A stretch of 20,936 nucleotides of DNA from JAFGHJ01 sp964631335 (GCA_964631335.1 CAZVXD010000024.1:1-20936); one strand, 5' to 3'. Shown: positions 6,186-14,744, numbered from the stretch's first letter. The notes: generated by a model not told the origin, from the letters alone. Numbers and translations are program-made.

Positions 6186-8605
6186 TAATCTTCCACGATG
6201 GCGATATCTGTTACTCTGTCTTCTCCTTTTAATGAAACCACTTTCACTCCGCGGGTGTTGCGATGCTGTTTGCTTATGCCCCCGGCGTTCAATCTTATAA
6301 TCTTGCCGGCTTCTGAAATTGCCATTAACTCTTCTTCTCCGCTAATGCCAACCATACGCTGGAGCTTTCTTCCCTTGGTTAATTTCATCCCTCTTACTCC
6401 CTTGCCTCCCCGGTTTGTTTCCCGGAATTCAGGAGTCGCGACTCTTTTTCCGTAGCCGTCGTCCGAGATGAATATAAGATCTTTTGTTTTTTCATCTGCT
6501 ATGACACAGGAAATAATATTCTCGTCGTCGGGAATATTCATTCCGATTACGCCCTGAGCGGTTCTCCCCATTTGCCTAAGAATGTTTTCGTCGAATTTTA
6601 TTACCTGACCGTTGCTTGCCGCGAGAAATATTTTATTTCCCGGTACGGTTTTTTCAGCCGCGAACAGCTCGTCTCCCTCTTTCATTCTCTGAGCTATTAT
6701 TCCCCCCGAATGCGCGTTGGCGAAATCTAAAAGTTTAACCTTTTTTATTATTCCTTTCTTTGTTACCAGTACCACGCTGTCGCTTTCTTTCATTTCTCTT
6801 AAAGTTATGACGGCTCTGGGTACTTCTGTGCTGGCGAGATTCAGCATGCGCGCGAGAGAAACCCCTTTCGAAGTTCTCCCGGCTTCCGGAATTTGGTACA
6901 CTTTAAGTGGATAACACTTGCCTTTAATGGTAAAAAGAAGCATCTGGTCGTGGGTGGATTCCACGAGTAAAGAACTCACATAGTCTCTGTCACCCGGTGT
7001 CGCGCCTATTATACCTATACCTCCGCGCCCCTGCTGTTTATAAGTGTATAGAGGAATTCTTTTAACAAAACCTTTTTTTGTAATCGTGATAACAACTTCT
7101 TCTTCTTTTACCAGGTCGATATCCGATTCGGAAAGATCATCGCCCTGACCTTCAAAAATTTCCGTCCTTCTCCTGTCGCCGAATTTTTCCTTTACTTCTT
7201 TTAATTCTTTTATAATCTCTCCGTCCAGTCTTTTCGGGGAAGAGAGAATGGTTCTCAATTTTTCTATAAGTTTTATTTTCTCTTCGTATTCATCCAGCAA
7301 TTTGGTTTTTTCGAGTGAAGTCAGCCTGGACAATCTCATATCGAGAATGGCATCAGCCTGTTCACCGCTGAATTCGAAGACTTTTATAAGATTTTCCTTG
7401 GCGTCTTCTCTATTTTTTGATTTTTTAATTGTTTCAATAATTTTATCGATCTGATCGAGGGCTTTTAGCAGACCTTCGAGAATGTGCGCTCTCTTTTCGG
7501 CTTTATCCAGGTCGTATTCGCATCTTCTGCGTATAACATTTCTTCTGTGGTCGATGTAGTACTGGAGCATTTCTTTAAGATTCAGCATTTTGGGGATGCC
7601 GTCTACTATCGCCAGAAGTATAATTCCGAAGGTTCGGCGCAAACCGGTGTATTTTAAAAGCCTTTTAGAGACCGTTTTTGAATCCGCGGTCTTTTTTAAA
7701 GTGAGAACAACTCTTATTCCACTCTGGTCCGATTCGTCACGCATATCGGAAATACCCTGAACCTTTCCTTTGTTGACCATCGAGGCAATCTGCTCGAGCA
7801 ATGTGGATTTGTTGATCTGGTAGGGTATTTCAGTTATTATTATTCTTTCTCTGCCGTGACTTTCCGGTTCGAAATGAAGTTTAGCCCGAACTTCAATCTT
7901 TCCGGTTCCTGTCTCGTAAGCTTTTTTCAAACCCTGGTCTCCGACTATCATTCCCCGGGTGGGAAAATCGGGACCCTTAATCCATTGCATTAAATCTTTT
8001 ATTTCCAGTTCGGGATTCTCTATGAGGGCTATAACCCCGTCACAGACTTCTTCTAAGTTGTGGGGAGGAATATTCGTAGCCATCCCTACGGCTATTCCGC
8101 TCGATCCGTTTACGAGAAGATTGGGAAAAGCCGAAGGTAAAACGGTAGGTTCTTTAAGTGAAGCGTCGAAATTAGGGACAAAGTCGACAGTGTTTTTATC
8201 GATGTCCTGAAGCATTAGTTCCGCGATTTTTGACATACGTACTTCCGTGTATCTGTACGCGGCGGCGTTGTCTCCGTCGATCGAGCCGAAATTACCCTGA
8301 CCGTCGACCAGAGGATAACGCAGAGAAAAAGGCTGAGCCATACGCACTATTGTGTCGTAAATCGCCATATCCCCGTGTGGATGATATTTTCCGAGCACTT
8401 CTCCGACCACCGTGGCGGATTTTTTATAGGAGGAACTCGAAGATAAGCCTATTTTACTCATGGCGTATAGAATTCTCTGATGCACTGGTTTTAAACCGTC
8501 GTAAACATTGGGCAGTGCTCTGCCCACGATTACACTCATTGAATAATCGAGATACGCTTTCTCTAATTCTTCTACTATCGAACTACTTTTTATTTTTTCA
8601 GCCAT
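6185..8605 (-). CDS. gyrA: DNA gyrase subunit A
   Basis: This 806-aa subunit cleaves and rejoins DNA in the A2B2 gyrase. The winged-helix/tower region and catalytic Tyr119 (AAYRYTE) are intact. The quinolone-pocket motif reads HPHGDMAIYD, with Met80 where Escherichia coli has Ser83, and Asp84 is retained. IDHR (351-354) and the coiled-coil globule follow. The C-terminal pinwheel starts near residue 500 with blades such as KKGIIKKV and NRGGKGVRGMKL. The GyrA-box reads QGRGGIG (525-531) against the usual QRRGGKG, so two basic residues are lost. Length is close to 804-821 aa homologues, without an acidic tail. Its ATG lies inside the end of etfA (8-nt overlap). Pairing with gyrB at 16910 makes gyrase likelier than topoisomerase IV. 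Confidence 0.95.
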   Translation of the reverse strand: MAEKIKSSSIVEELEKAYLDYSMSVIVGRALPNVYDGLKPVHQRILYAMSKIGLSSSSSYKKSATVVGEVLGKYHPHGDMAIYDTIVRMAQPFSLRYPLVDGQGNFGSIDGDNAAAYRYTEVRMSKIAELMLQDIDKNTVDFVPNFDASLKEPTVLPSAFPNLLVNGSSGIAVGMATNIPPHNLEEVCDGVIALIENPELEIKDLMQWIKGPDFPTRGMIVGDQGLKKAYETGTGKIEVRAKLHFEPESHGRERIIITEIPYQINKSTLLEQIASMVNKGKVQGISDMRDESDQSGIRVVLTLKKTADSKTVSKRLLKYTGLRRTFGIILLAIVDGIPKMLNLKEMLQYYIDHRRNVIRRRCEYDLDKAEKRAHILEGLLKALDQIDKIIETIKKSKNREDAKENLIKVFEFSGEQADAILDMRLSRLTSLEKTKLLDEYEEKIKLIEKLRTILSSPKRLDGEIIKELKEVKEKFGDRRRTEIFEGQGDDLSESDIDLVKEEEVVITITKKGFVKRIPLYTYKQQGRGGIGIIGATPGDRDYVSSLLVESTHDQMLLFTIKGKCYPLKVYQIPEAGRTSKGVSLARMLNLASTEVPRAVITLREMKESDSVVLVTKKGIIKKVKLLDFANAHSGGIIAQRMKEGDELFAAEKTVPGNKIFLAASNGQVIKFDENILRQMGRTAQGVIGMNIPDDENIISCVIADEKTKDLIFISDDGYGKRVATPEFRETNRGGKGVRGMKLTKGRKLQRMVGISGEEELMAISEAGKIIRLNAGGISKQHRNTRGVKVVSLKGEDRVTDIAIVED

Positions 8606-9827
8606 TTATTACCTTTCTTAATTTTTCTTTTAATACCGGGATAACCTCGAAAAGGTCTCCCACAATTCCTATATCCGCGATTTTAAAGATAGGAGCGTCG
8701 GGGTCTTTGTTTATAGCGATGATTAAATCCGAACCTCTCATCCCTTCGAGATGTTGAATGGCTCCGCTTATACCCGCGGCGATATACATTTTAGGTCCGA
8801 CAGTCTTTCCTGTCTGACCTACCTGGTGAGAATAAGGAATCCATCCTTCATCCACCGTCGGTCTGGAGGCTCCCACCGCACCGCCCAAAACTTCCGCTAA
8901 TTCAAACAGGATTTTGAAGTTTTCGCTGCATCCCAAGCCCCTTCCTCCCGAAATTATTATATCCGCGTCTTCTATTGAAATCGCCGAAGTTTTATCTTCG
9001 ATCCATTTTTCGAATTTGGTGGTGCTTTTCAGAAGTTCAGGTGATATTTTTTCCTCTATAATTTCTCCTTTTCTGCTTGTATCTTCTTCCAGAGGTTTAA
9101 ACACCTTTGGACGTACAGTAGCCATCTGAGGTCTCATATTCGGAGTTAAAATCCTGGCTTTAATAGAACCTCCGAAAGCAGGTCTGGTTTGGAGTAAATT
9201 ACCTTTGGAATCGACGTCGAGACCGGTGCAGTCGGCTGTGAGACCCGTGTATATTTTTCCCGCAGCTCTGGAAAGTAGAGCTCTTCCCTGGGTTGTGGAA
9301 GGAGCCAGGAAAATCGAAGGTTTGTATTTTTTAATAATATTCATTAAAATATTGGTGTAAGGTTCCGGTAAAAAATTATAAAGAGAATCGTCACTTATTA
9401 CGATTACTTTATCTGCTCCGTGCGCGACCAGTTTCTCGGGTTTCCCTTTAAGGTCTTTTCCCAGAAGAAGAGCGTAGAGGTTCACACCGAGTTTATCCGC
9501 CAATTCCCTGCCTTTACCGACCAGTTCGAACGCTGCCCCTTCGAGTTCATCTCTTCTCTGTTCGGCAAAAACCATCACATCTTTATAATTTTCCTTACCT
9601 TCGAATTGATGAGTTTGGGTTTTTATCTCGATGGCGTCTGTGGGGCATGGTTTGACGCATTCTCCGCAGAGAACGCATTTTTCCAGGTCGATAACCGCAA
9701 GACGTTTCATCTCTTTACCGTTTTCAAGAGTATGCGGTTTATTGATTATCTTAATAGCACCGTATTGACATACTTTGAAACAAATACCACAACCGGTGCA
9801 TTTATCTTTGATGACTTTTATACCCAT
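8598..9827 (-). CDS. etfA: Electron transfer flavoprotein alpha subunit with N-terminal ferredoxin domain
   Basis: This 409-aa protein is longer than ordinary EtfA because residues 1-70 form a 2[4Fe-4S] ferredoxin: cysteines 10, 13, 16, 20 and 51, 54, 57, 61. The ETF alpha N-terminal domain follows (about 85-270), then the FAD-binding C-terminal domain with GRGLGC, GASRPTVDEGWIP, GQTGKTVGP, YIAAGISGAIQH and INKDPDAPIF. Ferredoxin-fused EtfA is known from anaerobes, for example CarE of caffeyl-CoA reductase and LctC of lactate dehydrogenase in Acetobacterium, where ETF confurcates or bifurcates electrons. No acyl-CoA dehydrogenase or lactate dehydrogenase is in the window, so the partner is unknown. 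It starts 1 nt after etfB and its end overlaps gyrA. Confidence 0.95.
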   Translation of the reverse strand: MGIKVIKDKCTGCGICFKVCQYGAIKIINKPHTLENGKEMKRLAVIDLEKCVLCGECVKPCPTDAIEIKTQTHQFEGKENYKDVMVFAEQRRDELEGAAFELVGKGRELADKLGVNLYALLLGKDLKGKPEKLVAHGADKVIVISDDSLYNFLPEPYTNILMNIIKKYKPSIFLAPSTTQGRALLSRAAGKIYTGLTADCTGLDVDSKGNLLQTRPAFGGSIKARILTPNMRPQMATVRPKVFKPLEEDTSRKGEIIEEKISPELLKSTTKFEKWIEDKTSAISIEDADIIISGGRGLGCSENFKILFELAEVLGGAVGASRPTVDEGWIPYSHQVGQTGKTVGPKMYIAAGISGAIQHLEGMRGSDLIIAINKDPDAPIFKIADIGIVGDLFEVIPVLKEKLRKVING

Positions 9828-9828
9828 A

Positions 9829-10617
9829 TTAAATAAGCCCCATTTCTTTTTGTTTCTTTACAATTTCTTCCGCGGCTTCATCTATTTGGTCGATGTTAAA
9901 TATTTTCCCGTCTTTAGACAGATCCGGGGTAAAAATTTCGTCTACCTTTGTGGGAGAGCCATTTATTCCGATTTTATCTTTTTCAGCTTTTATTTCTTCC
10001 GGACCCCAATGCGCTATTTCCGCTTTTTTGGCGTTAAGTCTTCCTTTCAAGGTCGGAAGACGCGGTTCGTTTATTTCTTTTACTACTGTAATTAAAAGAG
10101 GCATCGGAGATGAAATAACTTCATAACCGCCTTCGACAAGCCTTTCAGCTTTAATATTTTTTTCGTTTATTTCATCTATTTTTCTTACAAAAGTAATTTG
10201 AGGTATACCAAGCTGGGCGGCTACACCCGGACCGACCTGAGCTGTATCTCCATCTATCGCCTGTTTTCCGCAGATAATTAAATCGTAATCTTTTATTTTT
10301 TCACACGCTTTTGACAGAGTGTATGAAGTTGCCCATGTGTCAGCTCCGGCGAAATCACGGGAAGTTAACAAAATTCCCCGATCTACTCCCATGCCTATGA
10401 CTTCTCTTAAAGCGGTTTCAGCCTGGGGAGGTCCCATTGAAATGGCTATAACCTCTCCGCCCATTTTTTCTTTCAAGCGAAGACCTTCTTCCACGGCGTA
10501 AAGATCGAAAGGGTTAACCATTAATTCAACACCTTCCCGAACAACAGTTCCCGACTTTTCGTCCATTTTAGCGTGTTCGGGATCGGGAACCTGTTTAATG
10601 CAAACGATTATTTTCAA
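9829..10617 (-). CDS. etfB: Electron transfer flavoprotein beta subunit
   Basis: This 262-aa partner of EtfA carries the family pattern: KIIVCIKQVPDP at the start, NPFDLYAVEEGLRLKE, the AISMGPPQAETALREV segment, ADTWATSYTLSKA, IICGKQAIDGDTAQVGP and the late LPTLKGRLNAKKAEI. It binds AMP or a second FAD and exchanges electrons with NAD(H) or acyl-CoA dehydrogenases in relatives. The start codon is TTG, chosen because homologues start with the same MKIIV-like residues. It overlaps the fabF stop by 4 nt (TTGA), so translation is probably coupled to fabF. Confidence 0.95.
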   Translation of the reverse strand: MKIIVCIKQVPDPEHAKMDEKSGTVVREGVELMVNPFDLYAVEEGLRLKEKMGGEVIAISMGPPQAETALREVIGMGVDRGILLTSRDFAGADTWATSYTLSKACEKIKDYDLIICGKQAIDGDTAQVGPGVAAQLGIPQITFVRKIDEINEKNIKAERLVEGGYEVISSPMPLLITVVKEINEPRLPTLKGRLNAKKAEIAHWGPEEIKAEKDKIGINGSPTKVDEIFTPDLSKDGKIFNIDQIDEAAEEIVKKQKEMGLI

Positions 10618-11858
10618 TTGGACTCCTCGTATTTTTTAAAAGCCAATGTTACGTTGTGCCCCCCGAAACCAAAGGAGTTTGAAAGAGCTACTTTTATATC
10701 CCTTTTTACTGCCTCGTTCGGAGTATAATTAAGATCGCACTCTTCGTCGGGTGTCTCATAATTGGTGGTCGGAGTAATGATCCCTTCCCGTAAGCTTAAT
10801 GTACAGGCAATGGCTTCAACAGCCGAAGTCGCGCCTAACAGGTGTCCGGTCATAGATTTACTTGAAGAAATATTAATATCATAAGCTCTATCACCGAAAA
10901 CTTTCTTTATTACCATGGTTTCAACTTTATCATTGAGTATGGTAGATGTGCCGTGAGCGTTTATATAATCGACCTCTTCCTTTTTTATGTTTCCGTCTTC
11001 CATAGCTCTTTTCATTGCCATAGCCTGAGGCTCTCCCGTTTCATTGGGGGCTGTAATATGGAATGCGTCTTCCGACGCTCCGTAACCTACTATTTCTCCG
11101 TATATAGGAGCACCTCTTTTCTTAGCCCTTTCCAGATTTTCGAGAATTAGTGTACCCGACCCTTCCGACACTACAAATCCGTCTCTGTTTTTGTCGAAAG
11201 GTCTGGAAGCTTTTTCCGGTTTGTCGTTTCTCGTGGATAAACTTCTGGCAGCGCAGAAACCTGCGAGAGCCAGAGGTCCTATGGGAGCCTCACTGCCTCC
11301 TGTTACCATTATATCCATCTCTCCGTTACGCACCTTACGGAAAGCTTCGCCTATGGCATGTCCTGAAGAAGAACAGGCGGATACTACTCCATAATTAACT
11401 CCTTTAAAACCGAATTTCATCGCGATCATACCCGGAGCCATATTTATTATTAAAGCGGGAATAAAGAAGGGGCTTACCTTCCCCGGTCCTTTTTTCAGTA
11501 ACTTCGAATGCTCTTGCTCCCAAACGTTTTCTCCTCCGATACCCGAGCCGTAAATTACGCCGGCTCTGTCCATATCAAGACTTTCGAGGTCTAAACCACT
11601 TTCTTCGATTGCTTCGGTAGCGGAATAGAGGGCGTAGAGGGTGAAAAGATCGAATCTTCGGATTTCTTTTCCATCCAGCCTTTTTGCGGGTTCAAAATCC
11701 TTGATTTCTCCCGCGATTTGACTTTTGAAATCAGAAGGATCGAATCTTTCAACCCTTGAAACTCCATTCTTTCCGCTTTTAAGGGCATCCCAGAAATTCT
11801 GAGTCCCGATTCCTACGGAGGTTACTGCTCCTACCCCCGTGATAACGACTCGGCGCAT
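10614..11858 (-). CDS. fabF: 3-oxoacyl-[acyl-carrier-protein] synthase II
   Basis: This 414-aa condensing enzyme extends acyl-ACP with malonyl-ACP. The Cys-His-His triad is in place: Cys162 in VSACSSSGHAIG, His302 in NAHGTST and His339 in SKSMTGHLLGA, with Lys334 nearby. GFGGHN near the C-terminus closes the active site. The length is normal for FabF (about 412). It follows acpP after 4 nt, the usual acpP-fabF order, and overlaps etfB by 4 nt. FabB is excluded as the better name by length and the acpP-fabF arrangement; no fabH is visible anywhere in the window. Confidence 0.96.
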   Translation of the reverse strand: MRRVVITGVGAVTSVGIGTQNFWDALKSGKNGVSRVERFDPSDFKSQIAGEIKDFEPAKRLDGKEIRRFDLFTLYALYSATEAIEESGLDLESLDMDRAGVIYGSGIGGENVWEQEHSKLLKKGPGKVSPFFIPALIINMAPGMIAMKFGFKGVNYGVVSACSSSGHAIGEAFRKVRNGEMDIMVTGGSEAPIGPLALAGFCAARSLSTRNDKPEKASRPFDKNRDGFVVSEGSGTLILENLERAKKRGAPIYGEIVGYGASEDAFHITAPNETGEPQAMAMKRAMEDGNIKKEEVDYINAHGTSTILNDKVETMVIKKVFGDRAYDINISSSKSMTGHLLGATSAVEAIACTLSLREGIITPTTNYETPDEECDLNYTPNEAVKRDIKVALSNSFGFGGHNVTLAFKKYEESN

Positions 11859-11862
11859 TATT

Positions 11863-12102
11863 TTACTCTTCTTCTATATGTGCCTTTAAATATTCGACAG
11901 CTTTTCCCACAGTTTCCAATTTTTCCGCGTCTTCATCCGGAATGCTTATGTCGAATTCTTCTTCGAAGGAAAGGATTAATTCCACAGTGTCCAGCGAATC
12001 GGCTCCCAGATCATCGATGAAATGCGCGTCGGTTGTAACTTCAGATTCATCAACCCCTAATTGTTCTACAATAATCTTTTTTACTTTGTCCATTAAAGCC
12101 AT
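11863..12102 (-). CDS. acpP: Acyl carrier protein
   Basis: This small acidic four-helix protein of 79 aa carries growing acyl chains on a phosphopantetheine arm attached to Ser36, in the motif DLGADSLDTVEL. The pI-lowering run of Glu and Asp in FEEEFDISIPDEDAEKL is typical. A clear AGGAGG ribosome-binding site precedes the ATG in the 24-nt gap after fabG, as expected for a very highly translated protein. It lies between fabG and fabF, the classic order. Confidence 0.97.
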   Translation of the reverse strand: MALMDKVKKIIVEQLGVDESEVTTDAHFIDDLGADSLDTVELILSFEEEFDISIPDEDAEKLETVGKAVEYLKAHIEEE

Positions 12103-12126
12103 AGAAAAACCTCCTATTATTTATTT

Positions 12127-12855
12127 TTAAGTTAGAAGCCCTCCGTCAACCTGGATTACCTGTCCGGTTATATAAGAAGCTTCGTCAGATATCAAAAAAT
12201 CAACCAGATTACACACATCTTCAATTTCTCCGAACCTACCCAGAGGTATTTTCGACAGATAATCTTCTTTGACTTGTTCCGGAAGACTTTCTGTCATTTC
12301 GGTTTTTATGAAACCCGGAGCTATAGCATTCGCGGTAATATATCTTGAACCTACTTCTCTGGCAATCGATTTTGTAAAACCGATTATTCCGGCTTTTGAG
12401 GCGGCATAATTTGCCTGTCCGGCGTTACCCATAATGCCGACCACCGAAGAAACAGAAACTATTCTCCCCCAGTGCGCGCTCATCATACCTCGAATGACCG
12501 CCTTGGTGCAATTAAACACCCCTTTTAAATTTATTTGCATGACTTTATCCCAGTCCTCTTCTTTCATGCGTAATAGGAAATTGTCTCTGGTAATTCCGGC
12601 GTTATTAATTAATATATTAATATTTCCAAAGGAAGAAGATACTTCTGAAACAGCGGAGGTTACACTTTTCAGGTCCGCAACATCGACCTTCATAAAAGAA
12701 GCTTTTACTCCTAAATCTTTAGCCTCTTCCGCTAACGCGGATGCGTCCTGAACGTCGAAAATTATGCAATCGATACCTTCCGATGCGAGTTTTAAAGTTA
12801 TTCCCTTTCCGATGCCCGCTCCGCCTCCTGTAATTAAAGCCACTTTATTGTTCAT
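12127..12855 (-). CDS. fabG: 3-oxoacyl-[acyl-carrier-protein] reductase
   Basis: This is a 242-aa short-chain dehydrogenase that reduces 3-oxoacyl-ACP with NADPH. Visible motifs are the glycine-rich GGGAGIGKG (about 10-18), NNAGITRDN (84-92) and the catalytic Ser137, Tyr150, Lys154 (VSSVVG, YAASK). The C-terminal GQVIQVDGGLLT is typical of FabG. The start overlaps the end of fabD by 11 nt and has an AGGAGG ribosome-binding site within fabD. Position between fabD and acpP makes the FabG assignment firmer than a generic dehydrogenase. Confidence 0.96.
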   Translation of the reverse strand: MNNKVALITGGGAGIGKGITLKLASEGIDCIIFDVQDASALAEEAKDLGVKASFMKVDVADLKSVTSAVSEVSSSFGNINILINNAGITRDNFLLRMKEEDWDKVMQINLKGVFNCTKAVIRGMMSAHWGRIVSVSSVVGIMGNAGQANYAASKAGIIGFTKSIAREVGSRYITANAIAPGFIKTEMTESLPEQVKEDYLSKIPLGRFGEIEDVCNLVDFLISDEASYITGQVIQVDGGLLT

Positions 12856-13584
12856 CGATAAACCTCCTGATTTCCTCTGGATAAGAAATACTCAATGTTT
12901 CGACTTTGTCAAGTGTGTTTTTTACCATTTTAATTAAAATACTTCTATATCCAATCTCAATAAAGCGCGTTACTCCGTCTTTTTTCATATTTAAAAGAGT
13001 GTCTACCCAGCGTACAGGTTTTTCTATTTGAGCACCGAGTAGGTTCTTTATTTCATCGACTTCTGTTACTTTTTCACCGGTTACATTTGAATATACGGGC
13101 ACTTTCGGTTTGTTGATTTGAATTTTGGATAGAACTTTTTTAAACGGTTCGGAAACTTTTTTCATCAACGGGGAATGGAATCCTCCCGAAACTTTCAGAG
13201 GTATAATAACCGCTCCCATGGCTTTTAGCTTTTCTCCGGCTTTTTGGACAGCTTCGACTTCGCCCGTAATGACCGTTTGCTTGGGCATATTGAAATTCGC
13301 CGTGTTGACGATACCCTCTACCGAATCCACGGTTTCTTCGACCTCTCTGGCAGAAAGACCTATTACCGCGCTCATTGTGCCTTCNNNNNNNNNNNNNNNN
13401 NNNNNNNNNNNNNNNNNNNNNNNNNNNNNNNNNNNNNNNNNNNNNNNNNNNNNNNNNNNNNNNNNNNNNNNNNNNNNNNNNNNNGGTCATAAAGTTCTCT
13501 GGCTATGGGAAATTCTTCGTACAAATCTTTTCCCATTCCCACTTTCTGGATTCCCTGTCCCGGGAAAAGCAAAGCTGTTTTCAT
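12845..13584 (-). CDS. fabD: Malonyl-CoA:ACP transacylase, interrupted by an assembly gap
   Basis: This enzyme loads malonyl groups onto ACP. The first 33 codons (ALLFPGQGIQKVGMGKDLY) and the last 179 codons are present: EGTMSAVIGL, KQTVITGE, the catalytic-His motif GGFHSPLM, and VRWVDTLLNM. The 100-N gap removes the middle, including the GHSLGE nucleophile motif. Against a usual length of about 310 aa, roughly 90-100 residues are missing. The two halves are in frame only if the true gap length is 2 modulo 3, so 100 is a placeholder and not a frameshift. The start overlaps the plsX stop (ATGA); the end overlaps fabG by 11 nt. Confidence 0.92.
13385..13484. other. Assembly gap of 100 N inside fabD
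   Basis: Exactly 100 N interrupt the fabD reading frame. The standard length implies a scaffold placeholder. From FabD length the real missing sequence should be about 270-300 bp. Confidence 0.97.
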
Positions 13585-14558
13585 TGTTTTAAGCTTTCCT
13601 GTATTAGCGAATTTACTTTTAGGTCGTAGAATTTATATCCTTTCAGTATCGCATTTTTGATGGCGATTTCGTTGGATTTTCCGTGACAGATTACTGTTAT
13701 CCCGTTTATTCCGAGCAGAATAGCTCCTCCGTATTCTTCGTAGTTTACTTTTTTCGCCAACTCCTTGAACACAGGACGCATCAGTAAGCCTCCCATGGTG
13801 GCAAGTAAGTTTTTCGAAGAACCTTCCTTTATTTCGGTCATCAGAAAATCGACCATAGATTCTCCGAATTTTAAAATACCGTTTCCGGTAAAACCATCAC
13901 AGACAACTACGTCCGCTGCTCCGCTTAGTATATCGTATCCTTCTACATTACCGATAAAGTTTATATCCGCTTCGGAAAGTAAACTGTGGGCTTTCGTTAC
14001 GTTTTTTCCGCCTTTTGTATCTTCTCTTCCCATAGAAAGCAACCCAACGGAAGGTTCATTTAAATTGAATACTTTTTCGAGATATAAAGAACCCATAATA
14101 CCGAAGTCCCTGAGATTTTCCGGTTTCGCCCCGTAGTTAGCCCCGACATCCAATACCAGGACTTTTCCTGTCCTGGTAGGAAAAAAAGTAGCCAGAGCAG
14201 GTCTGTCAACACCGTCAAGGCGTCCGAGAGAAAGAATAGAAAAAGCTACTGCCGCGCCTGTGTTTCCGGCTGAAATCGCGACGTCGGCCGATCCGTCTTT
14301 CTGAAGCTCTATAGCTTTCGCCAGGGACGAATTTTTCTTTTTTCGATATGCCTCCAGAGGAGGCTCGCCCGGACTAATTGTCTGGGCAGTATCCACTATT
14401 TCAAATTCGTCTGAAACAGGAAATTTTTTAATTATTTCCTTACTACCTACTAATTTAATGTCGATTAGTTTCCCTAATTCTTCAGAAGCGAGTTGTGTGC
14501 CCTCAATAATTTTACGGGGAGCATGATCGCCCCCCATAACATCGATAGCTATTTTCAT
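13581..14558 (-). CDS. plsX: Phosphate acyltransferase
   Basis: PlsX makes acyl-phosphate from acyl-ACP for the PlsY step of phosphatidic acid synthesis, linking fatty-acid and membrane-lipid synthesis. The 325-aa protein opens with the family signature IAIDVMGGDHAPRKII and has SAGNTGA, LDVGANYGAKPENL, FIGNVEGYD and VVCDGFTGNGILK. The length is normal. The ATG directly abuts the rpmF stop (TAAATG) and the end overlaps fabD by 4 nt. In many bacteria fabH stands between plsX and fabD; here it does not. Confidence 0.96.
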   Translation of the reverse strand: MKIAIDVMGGDHAPRKIIEGTQLASEELGKLIDIKLVGSKEIIKKFPVSDEFEIVDTAQTISPGEPPLEAYRKKKNSSLAKAIELQKDGSADVAISAGNTGAAVAFSILSLGRLDGVDRPALATFFPTRTGKVLVLDVGANYGAKPENLRDFGIMGSLYLEKVFNLNEPSVGLLSMGREDTKGGKNVTKAHSLLSEADINFIGNVEGYDILSGAADVVVCDGFTGNGILKFGESMVDFLMTEIKEGSSKNLLATMGGLLMRPVFKELAKKVNYEEYGGAILLGINGITVICHGKSNEIAIKNAILKGYKFYDLKVNSLIQESLKQ

Positions 14559-14744
14559 TTAAGCTTCTTGTAGATCTTTTAAGACTAAACGTCCTTTATA
14601 ATATCCGCAATAAGGACAAACTCTGTGCGGTTTGGTTAAGGAATGGCAATGGGAACACTCAACAAGGTTGTTTTCTTTGATTTTCCAATGTGTTCTTCTT
14701 TTTCTTCCTCTTGTTCGTGAAGATCTTCTTTTTGGAACTGGCAT
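14559..14744 (-). CDS. rpmF: 50S ribosomal protein L32
   Basis: L32 is a small 61-aa protein of the large ribosomal subunit. It starts MPVPKRRSSRTRGRKRRTHW, strongly basic as expected. Four cysteines (30, 33, 43, 46, in CSHCHSLTKPHRVCPYCGYY) make it the zinc-binding (C+) form. A GGAGG ribosome-binding site precedes the ATG. The yceD-rpmF-plsX-fab order is one of the most conserved bacterial gene strings, which supports the call. Confidence 0.97.
   Translation of the reverse strand: MPVPKRRSSRTRGRKRRTHWKIKENNLVECSHCHSLTKPHRVCPYCGYYKGRLVLKDLQEA

Noticed and set aside
8230..8757. 175-codon plus-strand ORF opposite the gyrA start and etfA end
   Set aside because: It is antisense to two firmly identified genes, is rich in Arg and Cys, has no domain pattern and reflects codon bias of the true strand.
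9420..9836. 138-codon plus-strand ORF opposite etfA
   Set aside because: It lies antisense to the ferredoxin and ETF domains and shows no family features.
13140..13592. ORFs running through the N gap
   Set aside because: They exist only because N codons are read as open; the real gene is fabD on the minus strand.
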